From Dermatophilus congolensis (lineage in GTDB: Bacteria; Actinomycetota; Actinomycetes; Actinomycetales; Dermatophilaceae): a stretch of 64,000 nt of DNA. Shown here piece by piece: positions 17,097 to 26,447 of the stretch; the stretch's first letter is position 1; each line of letters opens with the position of its first letter. The stretch covers positions 1-64,000 of the forward strand of contig JAUNUP010000014.1 of NCBI GenBank assembly GCA_030538115.1. The letters run 5' to 3'. The notes under the pieces were generated by a model. The model was not told where the DNA came from. It worked only from the letters and a program-made list of their open reading frames with translations, and did not search any database. The position numbers and the translations under genes were made by a program.

Positions 17097-18108
17097 CAAG
17101 ACACCGGCCGACGCCGGGCAGGGCCCCGTGACCAGCGGCACGGAAGCCTCGAAGTTCGCCGAGGCCCAGGCGAAGGCACGTGCCGCCTCTGCCGAGCGCG
17201 CCGCCTCCGAGTCGAAGAAGGGCAAAGGCGACGGCGACCTCGTCGGCGGCATCTTCTCGATGCGCTCGGGCAAGGGAGCCAAGGCCGGGTCGATCCGGTA
17301 CAAGGGTGCGGGCGAGGAGTTTCGCGACAACTCCGGCCGCACCGACCTGGCGGTCTCGATCCAGCACCTGCACATCACCTACCGCACGACCTTCGAGCGG
17401 GTGCCGACGTTCAAGAACGCCATCGTGCGCGCCGGTCGCGGCGAGCGGGCGCTCATCGAGGTCAACGCCATCAACGACGTGTCGCTCGACGTGCCCAACG
17501 GCACGGCGCTTGGCATCATCGGCGCCAACGGTGCCGGCAAGTCGACGATCATGCGTGCGATCGCCGGCATCCTGCCGCCCACGCACGGCCGCATCGAGGT
17601 GTGGGGCCGCGCCAGCACGCTGCTCGCCCTCGGCGTCGGGTTCAACGGCATGCTCTCGGGTCGCGAGAACATCATCCTCGGCGGCCTCGCCTCCGGCCTC
17701 TCGCGCGCGGAGGTCGAAGAGCGGGCCGAGCAGGTGGCCGAATGGGCCGAACTCGGCGACTTCATCGACGCGCCCATGCGCACGTACTCCTCCGGCATGT
17801 ACGGGCGGCTCGCGTTCTCGGTGGCGGTGCACATGAAGCCCGACATCCTCATGATCGACGAGGCCCTCTCCACCGGCGACGCCACCTTCCGCGCCAAAGC
17901 GAACGCGAAGATGGCCGAGCTGCGGGCGTCTGCGCGGGCGATGTTTCTCGTCTCGCACGGCCTCTCCAGCATCAAGGAGATGTGCAACGACGCGATCTGG
18001 CTGCACAAGGGCAAGATCATGATGCACGCCTCGCCCGACGAGTGCATCGACGCGTACACGCAGTTCGTCAAGGTGGGCAAGACGCCCTCGACGATGGACG
18101 AACTCTGA
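17074..18108 (+). CDS. ABC-2 polysaccharide exporter, ATP-binding subunit (TagH/Wzt type)
   Basis: The 344-residue protein has a Walker A loop GANGAGKS near residue 150, signature YSSGMYGRLAFS near 238, and Walker B ILMIDEAL near 262, followed by the H-loop SHGLSS. It has an unusual charged N-terminal extension of about 85 residues rich in Ala, Lys and Glu before the ATPase core, and lacks a C-terminal carbohydrate-binding domain, as in TagH-short or Wzt proteins that do not check a terminal sugar. The start is uncertain: GTG 17074 has GAGGGAG directly upstream, and a GTG at 17128 is an alternative. Confidence 0.9.
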   Translation: MISLSASDKTPADAGQGPVTSGTEASKFAEAQAKARAASAERAASESKKGKGDGDLVGGIFSMRSGKGAKAGSIRYKGAGEEFRDNSGRTDLAVSIQHLHITYRTTFERVPTFKNAIVRAGRGERALIEVNAINDVSLDVPNGTALGIIGANGAGKSTIMRAIAGILPPTHGRIEVWGRASTLLALGVGFNGMLSGRENIILGGLASGLSRAEVEERAEQVAEWAELGDFIDAPMRTYSSGMYGRLAFSVAVHMKPDILMIDEALSTGDATFRAKANAKMAELRASARAMFLVSHGLSSIKEMCNDAIWLHKGKIMMHASPDECIDAYTQFVKVGKTPSTMDEL

Positions 18109-18130
18109 CCCACGAGTAAGGATGAGGGTC

Positions 18131-19252
18131 ATGCCCGTCCCCTCCTGTGATGTCTCGTTCGTGACCAGCGGCCATGACGTGGCCGATGCGCGCCTGCACC
18201 GGGAGGTCGGCGCGCTCGTGGCCCGCGGCATGTCCGTGGAGGTGCTCGGGCTGGGCGACATCGCGGATGCTCCGGCCTGCGAGCGGGTGCGCACGTGGCA
18301 GCGGCTCGGCATGGCCGGGCGGGCCACCTTGGCGGCGCGGATGGCGTCGATCGCACACGGCCGGGTGATCGTGACCCTCGATCCCGACTCGGCGGTGGCC
18401 GCCGGGACCGTCGTGATGACGTCGGGTCGGGTTCTCGTGGTCGACGTGCACGAGGACTACGCGGCTCTGCTTCGCGACCGTCCGTGGGCCAAGCGGATGG
18501 GCGGGGTGCCGGGTGTGATCGGCTCCGGGCTCGTCGCCGCGTTCATGCAGGTGGCCAAGCGCGCGGAGCTGACCGTCGTCGCCGACGACCACGTACCCCC
18601 GATGAAGGCCCGCCGTCGCATCGTCGTGCGAAACGAGGCCGTGCCCGCCCTGCTGCCCGAGCCCAGTGCGCGTGGCGACGAACCGCGGGCCCTGTACATC
18701 GGAGACGTGCGCGCGACCCGCGGGGTGTTCGCGATGGTGGAGGCGATTCGCCTGGCCCCCGCGTGGAGCCTCGACATCGTCGGCCCGGTCGCGCCCGCCG
18801 ACGCCGAGCGGCTCGACGCTGCGCTCGCCGACCCCGCGGTCGCCGGGCGCGTGCGGTTGCACGGGCGCCGCCCTCCGGCCGCGTCGTGGGAGTTCGCGCG
18901 CGGCGCCTGGTGCGGGCTCGCCCTCCTGTCGGACACCCCTGCGTTTCGTGAGGCGCTGCCGAGCAAGCTCGCCGAGTACGAGGCGTGCGGCCTGCCCGTC
19001 ATCTCCACCGACCTCCCGCGCCAGCGCGAGGTCCTGGAGGCGAGCGGCGCGGGCGTGCTCGTCCCGACGGGCACCGACGAAGAGGTGGGCGCAGCGGTAG
19101 CGGAGGTGCTGCGCGGCTGGACCGCAGCCCCCGCGACCCTGGACGACCTCCGTGCAGCAGCGCTCGCGGCAGGCGCGGCGGCTCGCGAACGCCGGAGTAC
19201 CTACGACGACTTCGCAGACGAGGTAGAGGCCCTCCTCACGCCCCTCGATTGA
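18131..19252 (+). CDS. Family 4 glycosyltransferase, divergent N-terminus
   Basis: The 373-residue GT-B protein begins CDVSFVTSGHDVADARLHREVGAL in broad outline, has VVDVHEDYAAL, RALYIGDVRATRG at the inter-domain junction, and SKLAEYEACGLPVISTD in the donor-binding domain. The latter is typical of GT4 or GT1-like enzymes, although the catalytic Glu region is shortened. ATG 18131 is preferred over 18122, since AAGGA then lies 8 nt upstream. It follows the ABC ATPase by 22 nt, so it likely belongs to the same operon and modifies the exported chain. Confidence 0.85.
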   Translation: MPVPSCDVSFVTSGHDVADARLHREVGALVARGMSVEVLGLGDIADAPACERVRTWQRLGMAGRATLAARMASIAHGRVIVTLDPDSAVAAGTVVMTSGRVLVVDVHEDYAALLRDRPWAKRMGGVPGVIGSGLVAAFMQVAKRAELTVVADDHVPPMKARRRIVVRNEAVPALLPEPSARGDEPRALYIGDVRATRGVFAMVEAIRLAPAWSLDIVGPVAPADAERLDAALADPAVAGRVRLHGRRPPAASWEFARGAWCGLALLSDTPAFREALPSKLAEYEACGLPVISTDLPRQREVLEASGAGVLVPTGTDEEVGAAVAEVLRGWTAAPATLDDLRAAALAAGAAARERRSTYDDFADEVEALLTPLD

Positions 19253-19384
19253 GCCTGACGCGTCACGACCGAGCGCCGGCTGGCCTGTTGCCGAGACGTG
19301 ACCTGGGGCGGGTGGGAGGTTGTCGCGGGGTCGAGGCATCATGGATGTCGGGGGCTTTGGGGGATCCGACGCGAGAACTAGTTG

Positions 19385-21862
19385 ATGGGAACACCGCACA
19401 TGACCTCACCAGTGACCCGTCAGGCTCGTAGTCTCGCAGGCCGAGCCGTGCGGAAGTCGCTGCGTACCGTGCTCGGGCCGCAGTCACCCGTGCGGAAGGC
19501 TCTGCCTGGGCCGGTGAAGACCCGCCTTTACACCCTCCGCCGGCACATGCCACGCAAGCTGGCCCGCATGGTCGACGCCTCCATTGGCAAGAAGCCCGCC
19601 AAGCCCGTCGACCCGGCGCTGCTCGCGGCCGGATCGGTGCGGCCCGAGCCTCCGACCGAGGCCGTGCGCGTATGGGTGGCTCCCGCGAACTTCGCGGGCC
19701 AGGGCAAGGCCTGGGCGGAGTCGCTGAACCAGCACGTCGACGGTGTGGGCGCGCGCTCGATGGCGGTCGAGGGGGCCATCCGGTTCACCGTCGACCAGGA
19801 GGTACACCCCGACGTGTACCGAGACGTCGGCTGGCAGCAAGACCAGGAACAGTACGTCTTCGAGAACTACACGCACGTGCTCATCGAGGCCGAGCGCCCC
19901 GTTTTCGGTACGCGCTACGGCAGTACGTGCGAGGTCGAGATCTCGCGACTGCGCGACGCGGGCCTCACCGTCGGGCTCATCTCGCACGGCTCCGACCTGC
20001 GCATCCCGAGCAGGCACGCCGAGCTGTTTCCGCACAGTCCGTTCGACGACCCCGACGACAACACCACCAAGGTGCTCGAGGCGCGTGCTCGCCAGAACGC
20101 CCGCATCATCGACGAATTCGACGGGCCCGTCTTCGTCTCCACGCCCGATCTGCTCGACTACGCGCCCGAGGCGCGCTGGTGTCCGACCGTCGTCGACACC
20201 TCGGAGTGGGCCAGCGCCTGGCCCCTGCTCGCGCGCCGCGTGCCGCGGGTCGTGCACATCCCGAGCAACGGCAAGCTCAAGGGCAGCGAATACATCGACG
20301 AGATCATGGGCGCCCTCGCGGCCGAGGGCCTCGTCGACTACGAACGGCTCTCCGGGGTGACGCGCGACGACATCCGGCGTGAATTCGGCGAGGCCGACAT
20401 CGTCATCGACCAGCTCGTCATGGGCCTGTACGGCGTGACCGCCATCGAGGCACTCGCGGCCGGCCGGGTCGTCGTGGCATTTCTCGGAGACGCGGTGCGT
20501 GAACGCATCCGCGACGCTGCCGGCGTGGAGGTGCCGATCAAGGAGGCGACCGTCGAGACCCTGCGCGAGGTGATCCTCGACATCGTCGGAGACCGTGAGG
20601 CGGCTCGCGAATTCGCGGCGGCCGGGCCGGATTACGCGACGCAGGTGCACGACGGACGCATGTCGGCGCAGGTACTCACCGAACTCACCGGCGGCACCGT
20701 CGTGGAGGGGGAGACCGACGCCGAGGAGACACTCGCCACAATCGAAGCCGCGCGGGCCGGTGTCGCTGCCCCCAAGCCGGTGCCCGATCTCGACGCTCCC
20801 GTGCGGTTGTTCGTCGGACCCGCCAACTTCGCCGGCCAGGGCACGGCCTGGGCTCGCGCGGCTCAGGCGAACCTCGACGGGGTCTCGGCGCGCGCGATGG
20901 CTGCCCGGCAGCCCACCCTCCGGTTCGAAACCGACTACGAGATCGACCCGCACGTCTTCACGCTGCCCGAATGGGGCGAGCGGCAGGAGCGGTACCTCGC
21001 CGAGTTCTACACGCACGTGCTCATCGAGGCGATGCGGCCCGTCACCGGGTACCGGCGTGGCGTGCGGGCATCCGACGAGATTCCGGCGCTCGAGGAGGCG
21101 GGACTGAACGTCGCGCTCATCGCCCACGGCACCGACGTGCGCGTGCCCAGCGTGCACCGCGCCTCGACGAAGTGGTCGCCGTTCGACTCCGACTGGGACG
21201 CGGTGCCGACCGTGGACGTGCTCGAGCAGCGGGCGCAGCGCAACGTCGACTCGATGGCAGCCTTCGACGGGCCGACGTTCGTGTCGACTCCCGACCTGCT
21301 CGACTACGTGCCCGACGCACGCTGGTGCCCCGTGGTGATCGACCCTGCGCGGTGGGCTGCTTCTGGCGGTGTGGCCGCGGGGGAGGGGGTCGGCGAGGGA
21401 CGTCTCCCGGTGGTCGTGCACGTGCCGAGCCACTCGCGGCTCAAGGGCACGCACCTCATCGACGACGCTGTGTCGGAGTTGGCGGCTTCGGGGGTGATCG
21501 ACTACCGGAGGCGTTCGGGCGTCGACCCCGCCGAAATGCCCGCTGTGTACGGCGAGGCCGACGTGGTCCTCGACCAGTTCGCCCTCGGCAGCTACGGCGT
21601 CGCGGCCTGCGAAGCGATGGCCGCGGGCCGGGTTGTCGTCGGGCACGTCACCGACGCCGTGCGCACGCGGGTACGTGACGAGACCGGGCTCGAACTGCCC
21701 ATCGTGGAGTGCGAACCCGACGCGATCGCCGACTGCCTGCGGGGCCTTGTGACAGACCCGGACAACATGCGCGAGATCGCCCGGCGGAGCGTGGAATTCG
21801 TGACAGCGGTACACGACGGCCGCCGCGCAGCCCAGACACTCGCCTGTTGGCTCAAGGGCTAG
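19385..21862 (+). CDS. Tandem-duplicated GT-B-like glycosyltransferase protein
   Basis: The 825-residue protein carries two copies of one module of about 345 residues. Module 1 (about 94-450) and module 2 (about 470-825) both run: PANFAGQGxAWA, YTHVLIEAxRP, an HGxDxRxPSxH loop, VSTPDLLDY, an LKG strand, a D-Q-(L/F)-x-x-G-x-YGV-x-A(I/C)EA(L/M)AAGRVVV donor-site segment, and a terminal VHDGR. This looks like the C-terminal half-plus of a GT-B fold. The N-terminal 60 residues are strongly basic and amphipathic, perhaps membrane-associating. A third copy is fused to a GT4 in the 23561 gene. The start could be TTG 19382, ATG 19385 or ATG 19400. The reaction is unknown. Confidence 0.8.
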   Translation: MGTPHMTSPVTRQARSLAGRAVRKSLRTVLGPQSPVRKALPGPVKTRLYTLRRHMPRKLARMVDASIGKKPAKPVDPALLAAGSVRPEPPTEAVRVWVAPANFAGQGKAWAESLNQHVDGVGARSMAVEGAIRFTVDQEVHPDVYRDVGWQQDQEQYVFENYTHVLIEAERPVFGTRYGSTCEVEISRLRDAGLTVGLISHGSDLRIPSRHAELFPHSPFDDPDDNTTKVLEARARQNARIIDEFDGPVFVSTPDLLDYAPEARWCPTVVDTSEWASAWPLLARRVPRVVHIPSNGKLKGSEYIDEIMGALAAEGLVDYERLSGVTRDDIRREFGEADIVIDQLVMGLYGVTAIEALAAGRVVVAFLGDAVRERIRDAAGVEVPIKEATVETLREVILDIVGDREAAREFAAAGPDYATQVHDGRMSAQVLTELTGGTVVEGETDAEETLATIEAARAGVAAPKPVPDLDAPVRLFVGPANFAGQGTAWARAAQANLDGVSARAMAARQPTLRFETDYEIDPHVFTLPEWGERQERYLAEFYTHVLIEAMRPVTGYRRGVRASDEIPALEEAGLNVALIAHGTDVRVPSVHRASTKWSPFDSDWDAVPTVDVLEQRAQRNVDSMAAFDGPTFVSTPDLLDYVPDARWCPVVIDPARWAASGGVAAGEGVGEGRLPVVVHVPSHSRLKGTHLIDDAVSELAASGVIDYRRRSGVDPAEMPAVYGEADVVLDQFALGSYGVAACEAMAAGRVVVGHVTDAVRTRVRDETGLELPIVECEPDAIADCLRGLVTDPDNMREIARRSVEFVTAVHDGRRAAQTLACWLKG

Positions 21863-21901
21863 GACGCAGCAGGCGAGGCGGGCTAGGTGACATTGCGGAG
21901 T

Positions 21902-21958
21902 ATCCCGCGGGACTGATGGGTTGGCTGGAGCCTGCAGGTCAAGAGCGTCCCGCGGGAT
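21902..21958. repeat. Two 10-bp palindromes between convergent genes
   Basis: The palindrome TCCCGCGGGA occurs twice, extended to perfect 12-bp inverted arms at 21902-21913 and 21947-21958. The copies lie at the convergent junction of the 825-residue gene and the Wzy-like gene, the second inside the Wzy coding end. They could form a long-loop bidirectional terminator. Confidence 0.5.
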
Positions 21959-23432
21959 CCCGGCCGGAAATCTCGCTTGACGGAGCAGACTTCGGCTCTG
22001 GCTGGGCAGCCCTGGCTGCCGCCGCAGCTGCCGTGCTCTGGGCCTCGATCGCGAGTTCCGGCGAAACCCCCTCCGCCGCACCCTCCTCCGCCGGCGGCGC
22101 TTGGGCCGCTCGCGTGGACACCTCCACCTGCCACGCACATGCCGCGGCGGACGCCAGCGCCACCCACCACAGGGGTACGTGCAGTGCGGAGCTCGCGGCG
22201 ATGCCCAGCGCGAGCACGGCCGCCAGGTGGCCGCAGGCCTCGTATCGGGAGATGCGGGTCGTGCGGCCGAGCACCCTCCGCGAGCGCACGAGCGCGACGA
22301 CGATGCCCGCGATCACGGCTGCGTACAGCGCTCCGATGTGCACGCCGTACTGGGTGAGCAGTTCGAGAAAGCTGTTGTGCAGGTTCGTGAGTTTGAGCGT
22401 GCCTGCGTCGACGTCGTTCCACAGCAGCGGCTCGAACGAACCCGCTCCGGAGCCGAGCCAGCCCGACTCGCGCAGGTACCGCCACGACGCGGCGATGAGT
22501 TGCAGGCGCAGGGAGTCGGAGCGGGCCGTCTCCTCGCCGAACTGCGCGACGATCATCCGGGCGAGCGGATTGCGTTGAGCCAGAGGCGGCGCCACGAAGG
22601 AGAGCGTGACGACGAGCAGTACACCCGCGGCGACGACTCCCACCGCACCGAACGGGTGCCGTTCAGCCCTTCGCGCACCTCCGGTGGCACGGCGCTCGAG
22701 GAGGCGGCGGCGCGCCTCTAAGCCGAGCACGACCAGGAGTGCGAGGAGCCCCGAGCGGCTCTGCGTCACGAGCACGACGAGGCAGCCGAGCACGACCACT
22801 GCCTCGACCGTCCGCACGGCCCACCGGGGCCGAAGCGTGGCGGCGAGGGCGAGGGAACCGGCGATCATCGCGACGAGGGCGGTGGCGAAGTTGTTGGGGT
22901 TGATGAACGTGCCCACGGCCATCGGCCCGTCGCCGAAAACCCACGGGTGAGCGGCGTCGACGAAGAGATGGTTGCCGGTGACGAGTTCCCAGGTGGCGAT
23001 GCCGACCGAGAGCACCAGCCCCGCGAACCAGCCGAGCCGCAGCCCGGTAACGCCGGCGAACGTCCCGCGCGAGGCGGCGAGCGCGAGCAGGGAGAAGGCG
23101 AGGCAGCCCCACAGGCGCGTCAGTTCGAGGCGGCCGGCGTCGAGGTCGGGGGTGCGGGTGAGGGCGATGGGGGCCCAGAGCACGAAGCCGAGCCAGAAGG
23201 CCGGTAGCAGCCACGCCGACACGGCCCGGCGTCGCGTGCTCGCGAACAGGAGCAGCACGGCCAGCGCGATGGCCGCGCCGTTGACGCCGCCGAGCAGACC
23301 GGCGGCGCTGAGCGGCACCGTCACGAGGCCGCCGGCGATGGTGAAGAGCACGGCCGCGCCTCCGAGAGCGGCTGCGCTGGCGGCGGCAGCGGCCCGCGTT
23401 CCCGGAAGATCGCGGATCTGATTGTCTGCCAC
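21939..23432 (-). CDS. O-antigen ligase/polymerase-like membrane protein (Wzy family), copy 1
   Basis: The 497-residue protein has about 11-12 hydrophobic helices and a large outward loop (about 270-350) followed by the conserved segment with NLHNSFLELLTQYG and, earlier, TQSRSGLLALL. Both are hallmarks of the WaaL/Wzy superfamily. It would polymerise or ligate lipid-linked repeat units on the outer leaflet. The C-terminal 70 residues are Ala/Glu-rich and hydrophilic. It is transcribed opposite to its neighbours as a single gene, divergent from the GT4-fusion gene with 128 bp between them. A second member of the superfamily lies at 31461. Confidence 0.85.
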   Translation of the reverse strand: MADNQIRDLPGTRAAAAASAAALGGAAVLFTIAGGLVTVPLSAAGLLGGVNGAAIALAVLLLFASTRRRAVSAWLLPAFWLGFVLWAPIALTRTPDLDAGRLELTRLWGCLAFSLLALAASRGTFAGVTGLRLGWFAGLVLSVGIATWELVTGNHLFVDAAHPWVFGDGPMAVGTFINPNNFATALVAMIAGSLALAATLRPRWAVRTVEAVVVLGCLVVLVTQSRSGLLALLVVLGLEARRRLLERRATGGARRAERHPFGAVGVVAAGVLLVVTLSFVAPPLAQRNPLARMIVAQFGEETARSDSLRLQLIAASWRYLRESGWLGSGAGSFEPLLWNDVDAGTLKLTNLHNSFLELLTQYGVHIGALYAAVIAGIVVALVRSRRVLGRTTRISRYEACGHLAAVLALGIAASSALHVPLWWVALASAAACAWQVEVSTRAAQAPPAEEGAAEGVSPELAIEAQSTAAAAAARAAQPEPKSAPSSEISGRDPAGRS

Positions 23433-23548
23433 GAGAATCCAGGTTACCGGGCGTTATCGTGAGCAGCGCCGAGGCGCGGCCCGGGCCGGACGTCCACGAC
23501 CCAGGAGACGGGCGGGCGACGCAACCGTGAACTGTCGGTGCGGCTGGA

Positions 23549-23554
23549 TACAGT
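23549..23554 (+). promoter_or_regulatory. -10 element of the GT4-fusion gene
   Basis: TACAGT ends 6 nt before the GTG at 23561 with no SD visible, suggesting a leaderless message. No convincing -35 is present. Confidence 0.4.
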
Positions 23555-23560
23555 ACGACC

Positions 23561-26206
23561 GTGACGACCCGACGTGTGCTGATGATGGTGGGCAACGACA
23601 TCCGCCATGACACCCGCGTGCTGAAGACGGCGCTGGCGCTGGCCGACGGCGGGGTCGAGGTGACGATCCTGGGGTACAGCAGCTCGGGCGCCAAGCAGGA
23701 GACGACGCTCGGCCCGGTGCGCATCGTGCGGGTTCCGGTGGCGTGGCGGTTCCGTGACCGGGCTAATGCGGCCCGCAAGGCCCGCCGTGACCAGCGCTTC
23801 GTCGAGCCGCCCGCCTCTGCGCGCGACCAGCGCCTCCGCTCTTTGCAGTTGGGGCTGCGGCAGCGGGAGGCGCAGCAGTCGGGCAGCCGAGCCGCCAAGC
23901 GCTCGGCCTCGCGGGCCACGCGAATCGCAGACTGGGTCACCGACATCGACAAGCGGCGCGGGCAGTGGGCGCGGCGTGAGGAGAAGCTGCGCGAGAAGGC
24001 GTACAAGGCCATCGACGGCAGCGGGTTCGGCGTGTCGTGGCGCCGCGACCTGCCCGAGATCGACGACTACGCACTCGCTTTCGACCCGGTGATCGATTCG
24101 CTGGAGTGGGACGTGATCCACGCCCACGACGTGCACATGGTCGGCATCGCGAGTCGGGCGGTCGCGCGTCGACGCGCAGCAGGCAAGCCCGCCGCGTGGG
24201 TGTACGACGCGCACGAGTTCGTGGCGGGGCTGTCTGTATACCCGCCGCGCACGGCCCGCAAGGTCGCCGCGTACGTCGACCTCGAGAGTGAGTACATCCG
24301 CGACGCCGACGCCGTGGTCACGGTGACCGAACCGCTCGCCGTCGAACTCAAGAAGCGTTACTCGCTCAAGCAGCTTCCGGCCGTGGTGATGAACGCGCCC
24401 GTCCTCGGAGAGGGCACGCGCCGGGCCGAGGTCGGCCTGCGCGAGGTGTGCGAGCTGGGAGCCGGTGTTCCGCTGCTCGTGTACAGCGGCGGCGTCACGG
24501 TGGCGCGCGGTATCGACACGGCGGTCGAGGCCCTATCGCAGCTGGACGGAGTGCACCTGGCCGTCGTGTGTGTGCCGCACACCCGGGTCGCCCCGGCGCT
24601 CGCCCTCGCGCAGAAGGCCGAAGAACTCGGTGTGGCCGATCGGCTGCACCTGGTCGACCCGGTGCGACCTGACGAGGTGAGCAGCTTCGTCGCCTCCGCT
24701 GACATCGGCATCATCCCGATCCTGCACTTCGGCAGCCACGAGGTGGCGCTGGCGAACAAGCTCTTCGAATACCTCTACGCGAACGTGCCCGTGCTGGTGA
24801 GCGACTGCAAGGCGCAGAAGGAGTTCGTCGAGCGCGAGAAGGTCGGGGCTGTGCACATCGCCGGCGATGCGGCCTCCTTCGCAGCCGGGGTGCGCCAGGT
24901 GCTCGCCGAGGCCGGGCCGCTGCGTGAGCGCATCGCGAACAACCCCGACCTGCTCGTGCCCTACGCGTGGGAGCGGCAGGAGCAGACCCTGCGCGAGGCC
25001 TACCGCGCGCTGTATCGCGAGGGGCTGCTCAGGGATGGCAAGGGCGCACGCGAGCCGGGCTCGACGGGTGATGCGGGCGTCCTGGAGCCCCAGGTGAGTT
25101 CGGCCCTCGACGGGCTCGTGGAGCGTCCGCTCTCCCGCGATGACCGCCCCAGCGTCGTCGGCATCGGCCCGGCGAACATGGCGGGTCAGGGCTGGGAGTG
25201 GGCCAAGGCCCTTGAACGCAACGTGCCCGGCGTGACGACCCACGTCATGGTGGTCGACCGCGGCCAGGCGTTCATGTACCCCAACGACGAGGCCGTCGAC
25301 GCACCGAAGTACCGCCGCAATGCGGCCTGGGCCCAGGGCTTCGAGAACCGTGCCCTCGCCGACTGGACCCACGCCCTCCTCGAAGCGGGTCGGCCGCTGT
25401 TCGGGCTGCGGCACGGCGACACCTTCGTCGGCGACGCCGAGGTGCTGCACGCGGCCGGCGTCCGGGTGGGGATGCTGCTGCACGGCTCCGAGGTGCGCAA
25501 CCCGACGATCAACGTGATGCAGACGCCGTGGTCACCGTTCACGGGCCGCATCGATGAGCAGACGATGCGGCTGCAGAAGCAGGTCGACGCGCTCGTGCCC
25601 AAGCTGCGGGCGTTCATGGACGACGACGTGGCCGGCGGCCCGGTCTTCGTCTCGACGCCCGACCTGCTGCGTCACCTGCCCGGGGCGATCTGGCTGCCGG
25701 TCGTGGTCGACACGGAGTTGTGGGCGCACGACGGGCCGCTGCTGGAGCGGGAGGTGCCGGTGGTGCTGCACGCTCCGAGCCGCTCGTCGCTCAAGGGCAG
25801 CACGCACGTCGAGACGGCGCTGGCGCCGCTGGTGGCCGAGGGGCTGGTCGAGTATCGACGGGTCGAGGGCGTGGCCCCGCAGGAGATGCCGGGCCTGGTG
25901 AAAGACGCCGATATCGTGCTCGACCAGTTCGCGCTGGGTCTCTACGGCGTGGCGGCCTGCGAGGCGATGATGGCGGGTCGTCTGGTGCTCAGCCATGTCA
26001 CCGACGAGGTGCGTGGCTTGTGCCCGAGTGACCCCCCGATCGTCGAGGCCCCGGCGGATCGCCTGGAAGCGACGTTGCGCGAGGTGCTGACGAAGCGCGA
26101 CGAGTACCGCCAGATCGCGGCGAAGGGCCCGGCCTACGTCCGAGACGTGCACGACGGCCGCCGCTCCGCCGCGGTCCTGACCGAACACCTCGACATCCAC
26201 GGCTGA
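23561..26206 (+). CDS. GT4 glycosyltransferase fused to the PAN(F/M)AGQG module
   Basis: The 881-residue protein is a fusion. Residues 1-485 form a GT4 enzyme: RVLMMVGNDIRHDTRVLKTA, VIHAHDVHMVG, VYDAHEF, and a donor domain with NKLFEYLYANVPVLVSDC. An Arg/Lys/Glu-rich coiled-coil-like insert (about 65-150) sits inside its N-terminal half. Residues 525-881 are a third copy of the module duplicated in the 825-residue protein: PANMAGQG, THALLEAGRPLFG, HGSEVRNP, VSTPDLLRH, DQFALGLYGVAACEAM, VHDGR. Two sequential transfers by one polypeptide is a reasonable inference. It stands alone between promoters. Confidence 0.85.
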   Translation: MTTRRVLMMVGNDIRHDTRVLKTALALADGGVEVTILGYSSSGAKQETTLGPVRIVRVPVAWRFRDRANAARKARRDQRFVEPPASARDQRLRSLQLGLRQREAQQSGSRAAKRSASRATRIADWVTDIDKRRGQWARREEKLREKAYKAIDGSGFGVSWRRDLPEIDDYALAFDPVIDSLEWDVIHAHDVHMVGIASRAVARRRAAGKPAAWVYDAHEFVAGLSVYPPRTARKVAAYVDLESEYIRDADAVVTVTEPLAVELKKRYSLKQLPAVVMNAPVLGEGTRRAEVGLREVCELGAGVPLLVYSGGVTVARGIDTAVEALSQLDGVHLAVVCVPHTRVAPALALAQKAEELGVADRLHLVDPVRPDEVSSFVASADIGIIPILHFGSHEVALANKLFEYLYANVPVLVSDCKAQKEFVEREKVGAVHIAGDAASFAAGVRQVLAEAGPLRERIANNPDLLVPYAWERQEQTLREAYRALYREGLLRDGKGAREPGSTGDAGVLEPQVSSALDGLVERPLSRDDRPSVVGIGPANMAGQGWEWAKALERNVPGVTTHVMVVDRGQAFMYPNDEAVDAPKYRRNAAWAQGFENRALADWTHALLEAGRPLFGLRHGDTFVGDAEVLHAAGVRVGMLLHGSEVRNPTINVMQTPWSPFTGRIDEQTMRLQKQVDALVPKLRAFMDDDVAGGPVFVSTPDLLRHLPGAIWLPVVVDTELWAHDGPLLEREVPVVLHAPSRSSLKGSTHVETALAPLVAEGLVEYRRVEGVAPQEMPGLVKDADIVLDQFALGLYGVAACEAMMAGRLVLSHVTDEVRGLCPSDPPIVEAPADRLEATLREVLTKRDEYRQIAAKGPAYVRDVHDGRRSAAVLTEHLDIHG

Positions 26207-26360
26207 GGTGCGTGATCCTCTCGGTGGGATGCGCGTGCGGATGTCCGCGAACGCGTAATCACCCGCGCTGACATGCGCGACCGAGTCGCGACCCGTGAGT
26301 GACCTCGTCGGTCCTCTAGCAGGGGACGGCCGGCGTCGGTAACGTCGCGTGAGAAGGTCC

Positions 26361-26382
26361 TCATCATGAACTCACGGTGAAC
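26361..26382 (-). promoter_or_regulatory. PHO-box-like direct repeat upstream of the PepSY lipoprotein
   Basis: On the minus strand two 11-nt units, GTTCACCGTGA and GTTCATGATGA, follow each other without a gap. This matches the GTTCA-based direct repeats with 11-bp period bound by PhoP-like (OmpR family) response regulators in actinomycetes. The site lies 66 bp before the ATG at 26448. Confidence 0.45.
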
Positions 26383-26447
26383 TCACTTGGGCTCCGTAAG
26401 TTCTGGGATGTCGAAACAGAACAGTCGCGAGGGACAAGGGGAACGAC

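Noticed and set aside
19484..22138. 884-residue open frame on the minus strand
   Set aside because: It is antisense to the duplicated-module gene, whose codon bias and internal repeats are convincing. Long shadow frames are usual at this GC content.
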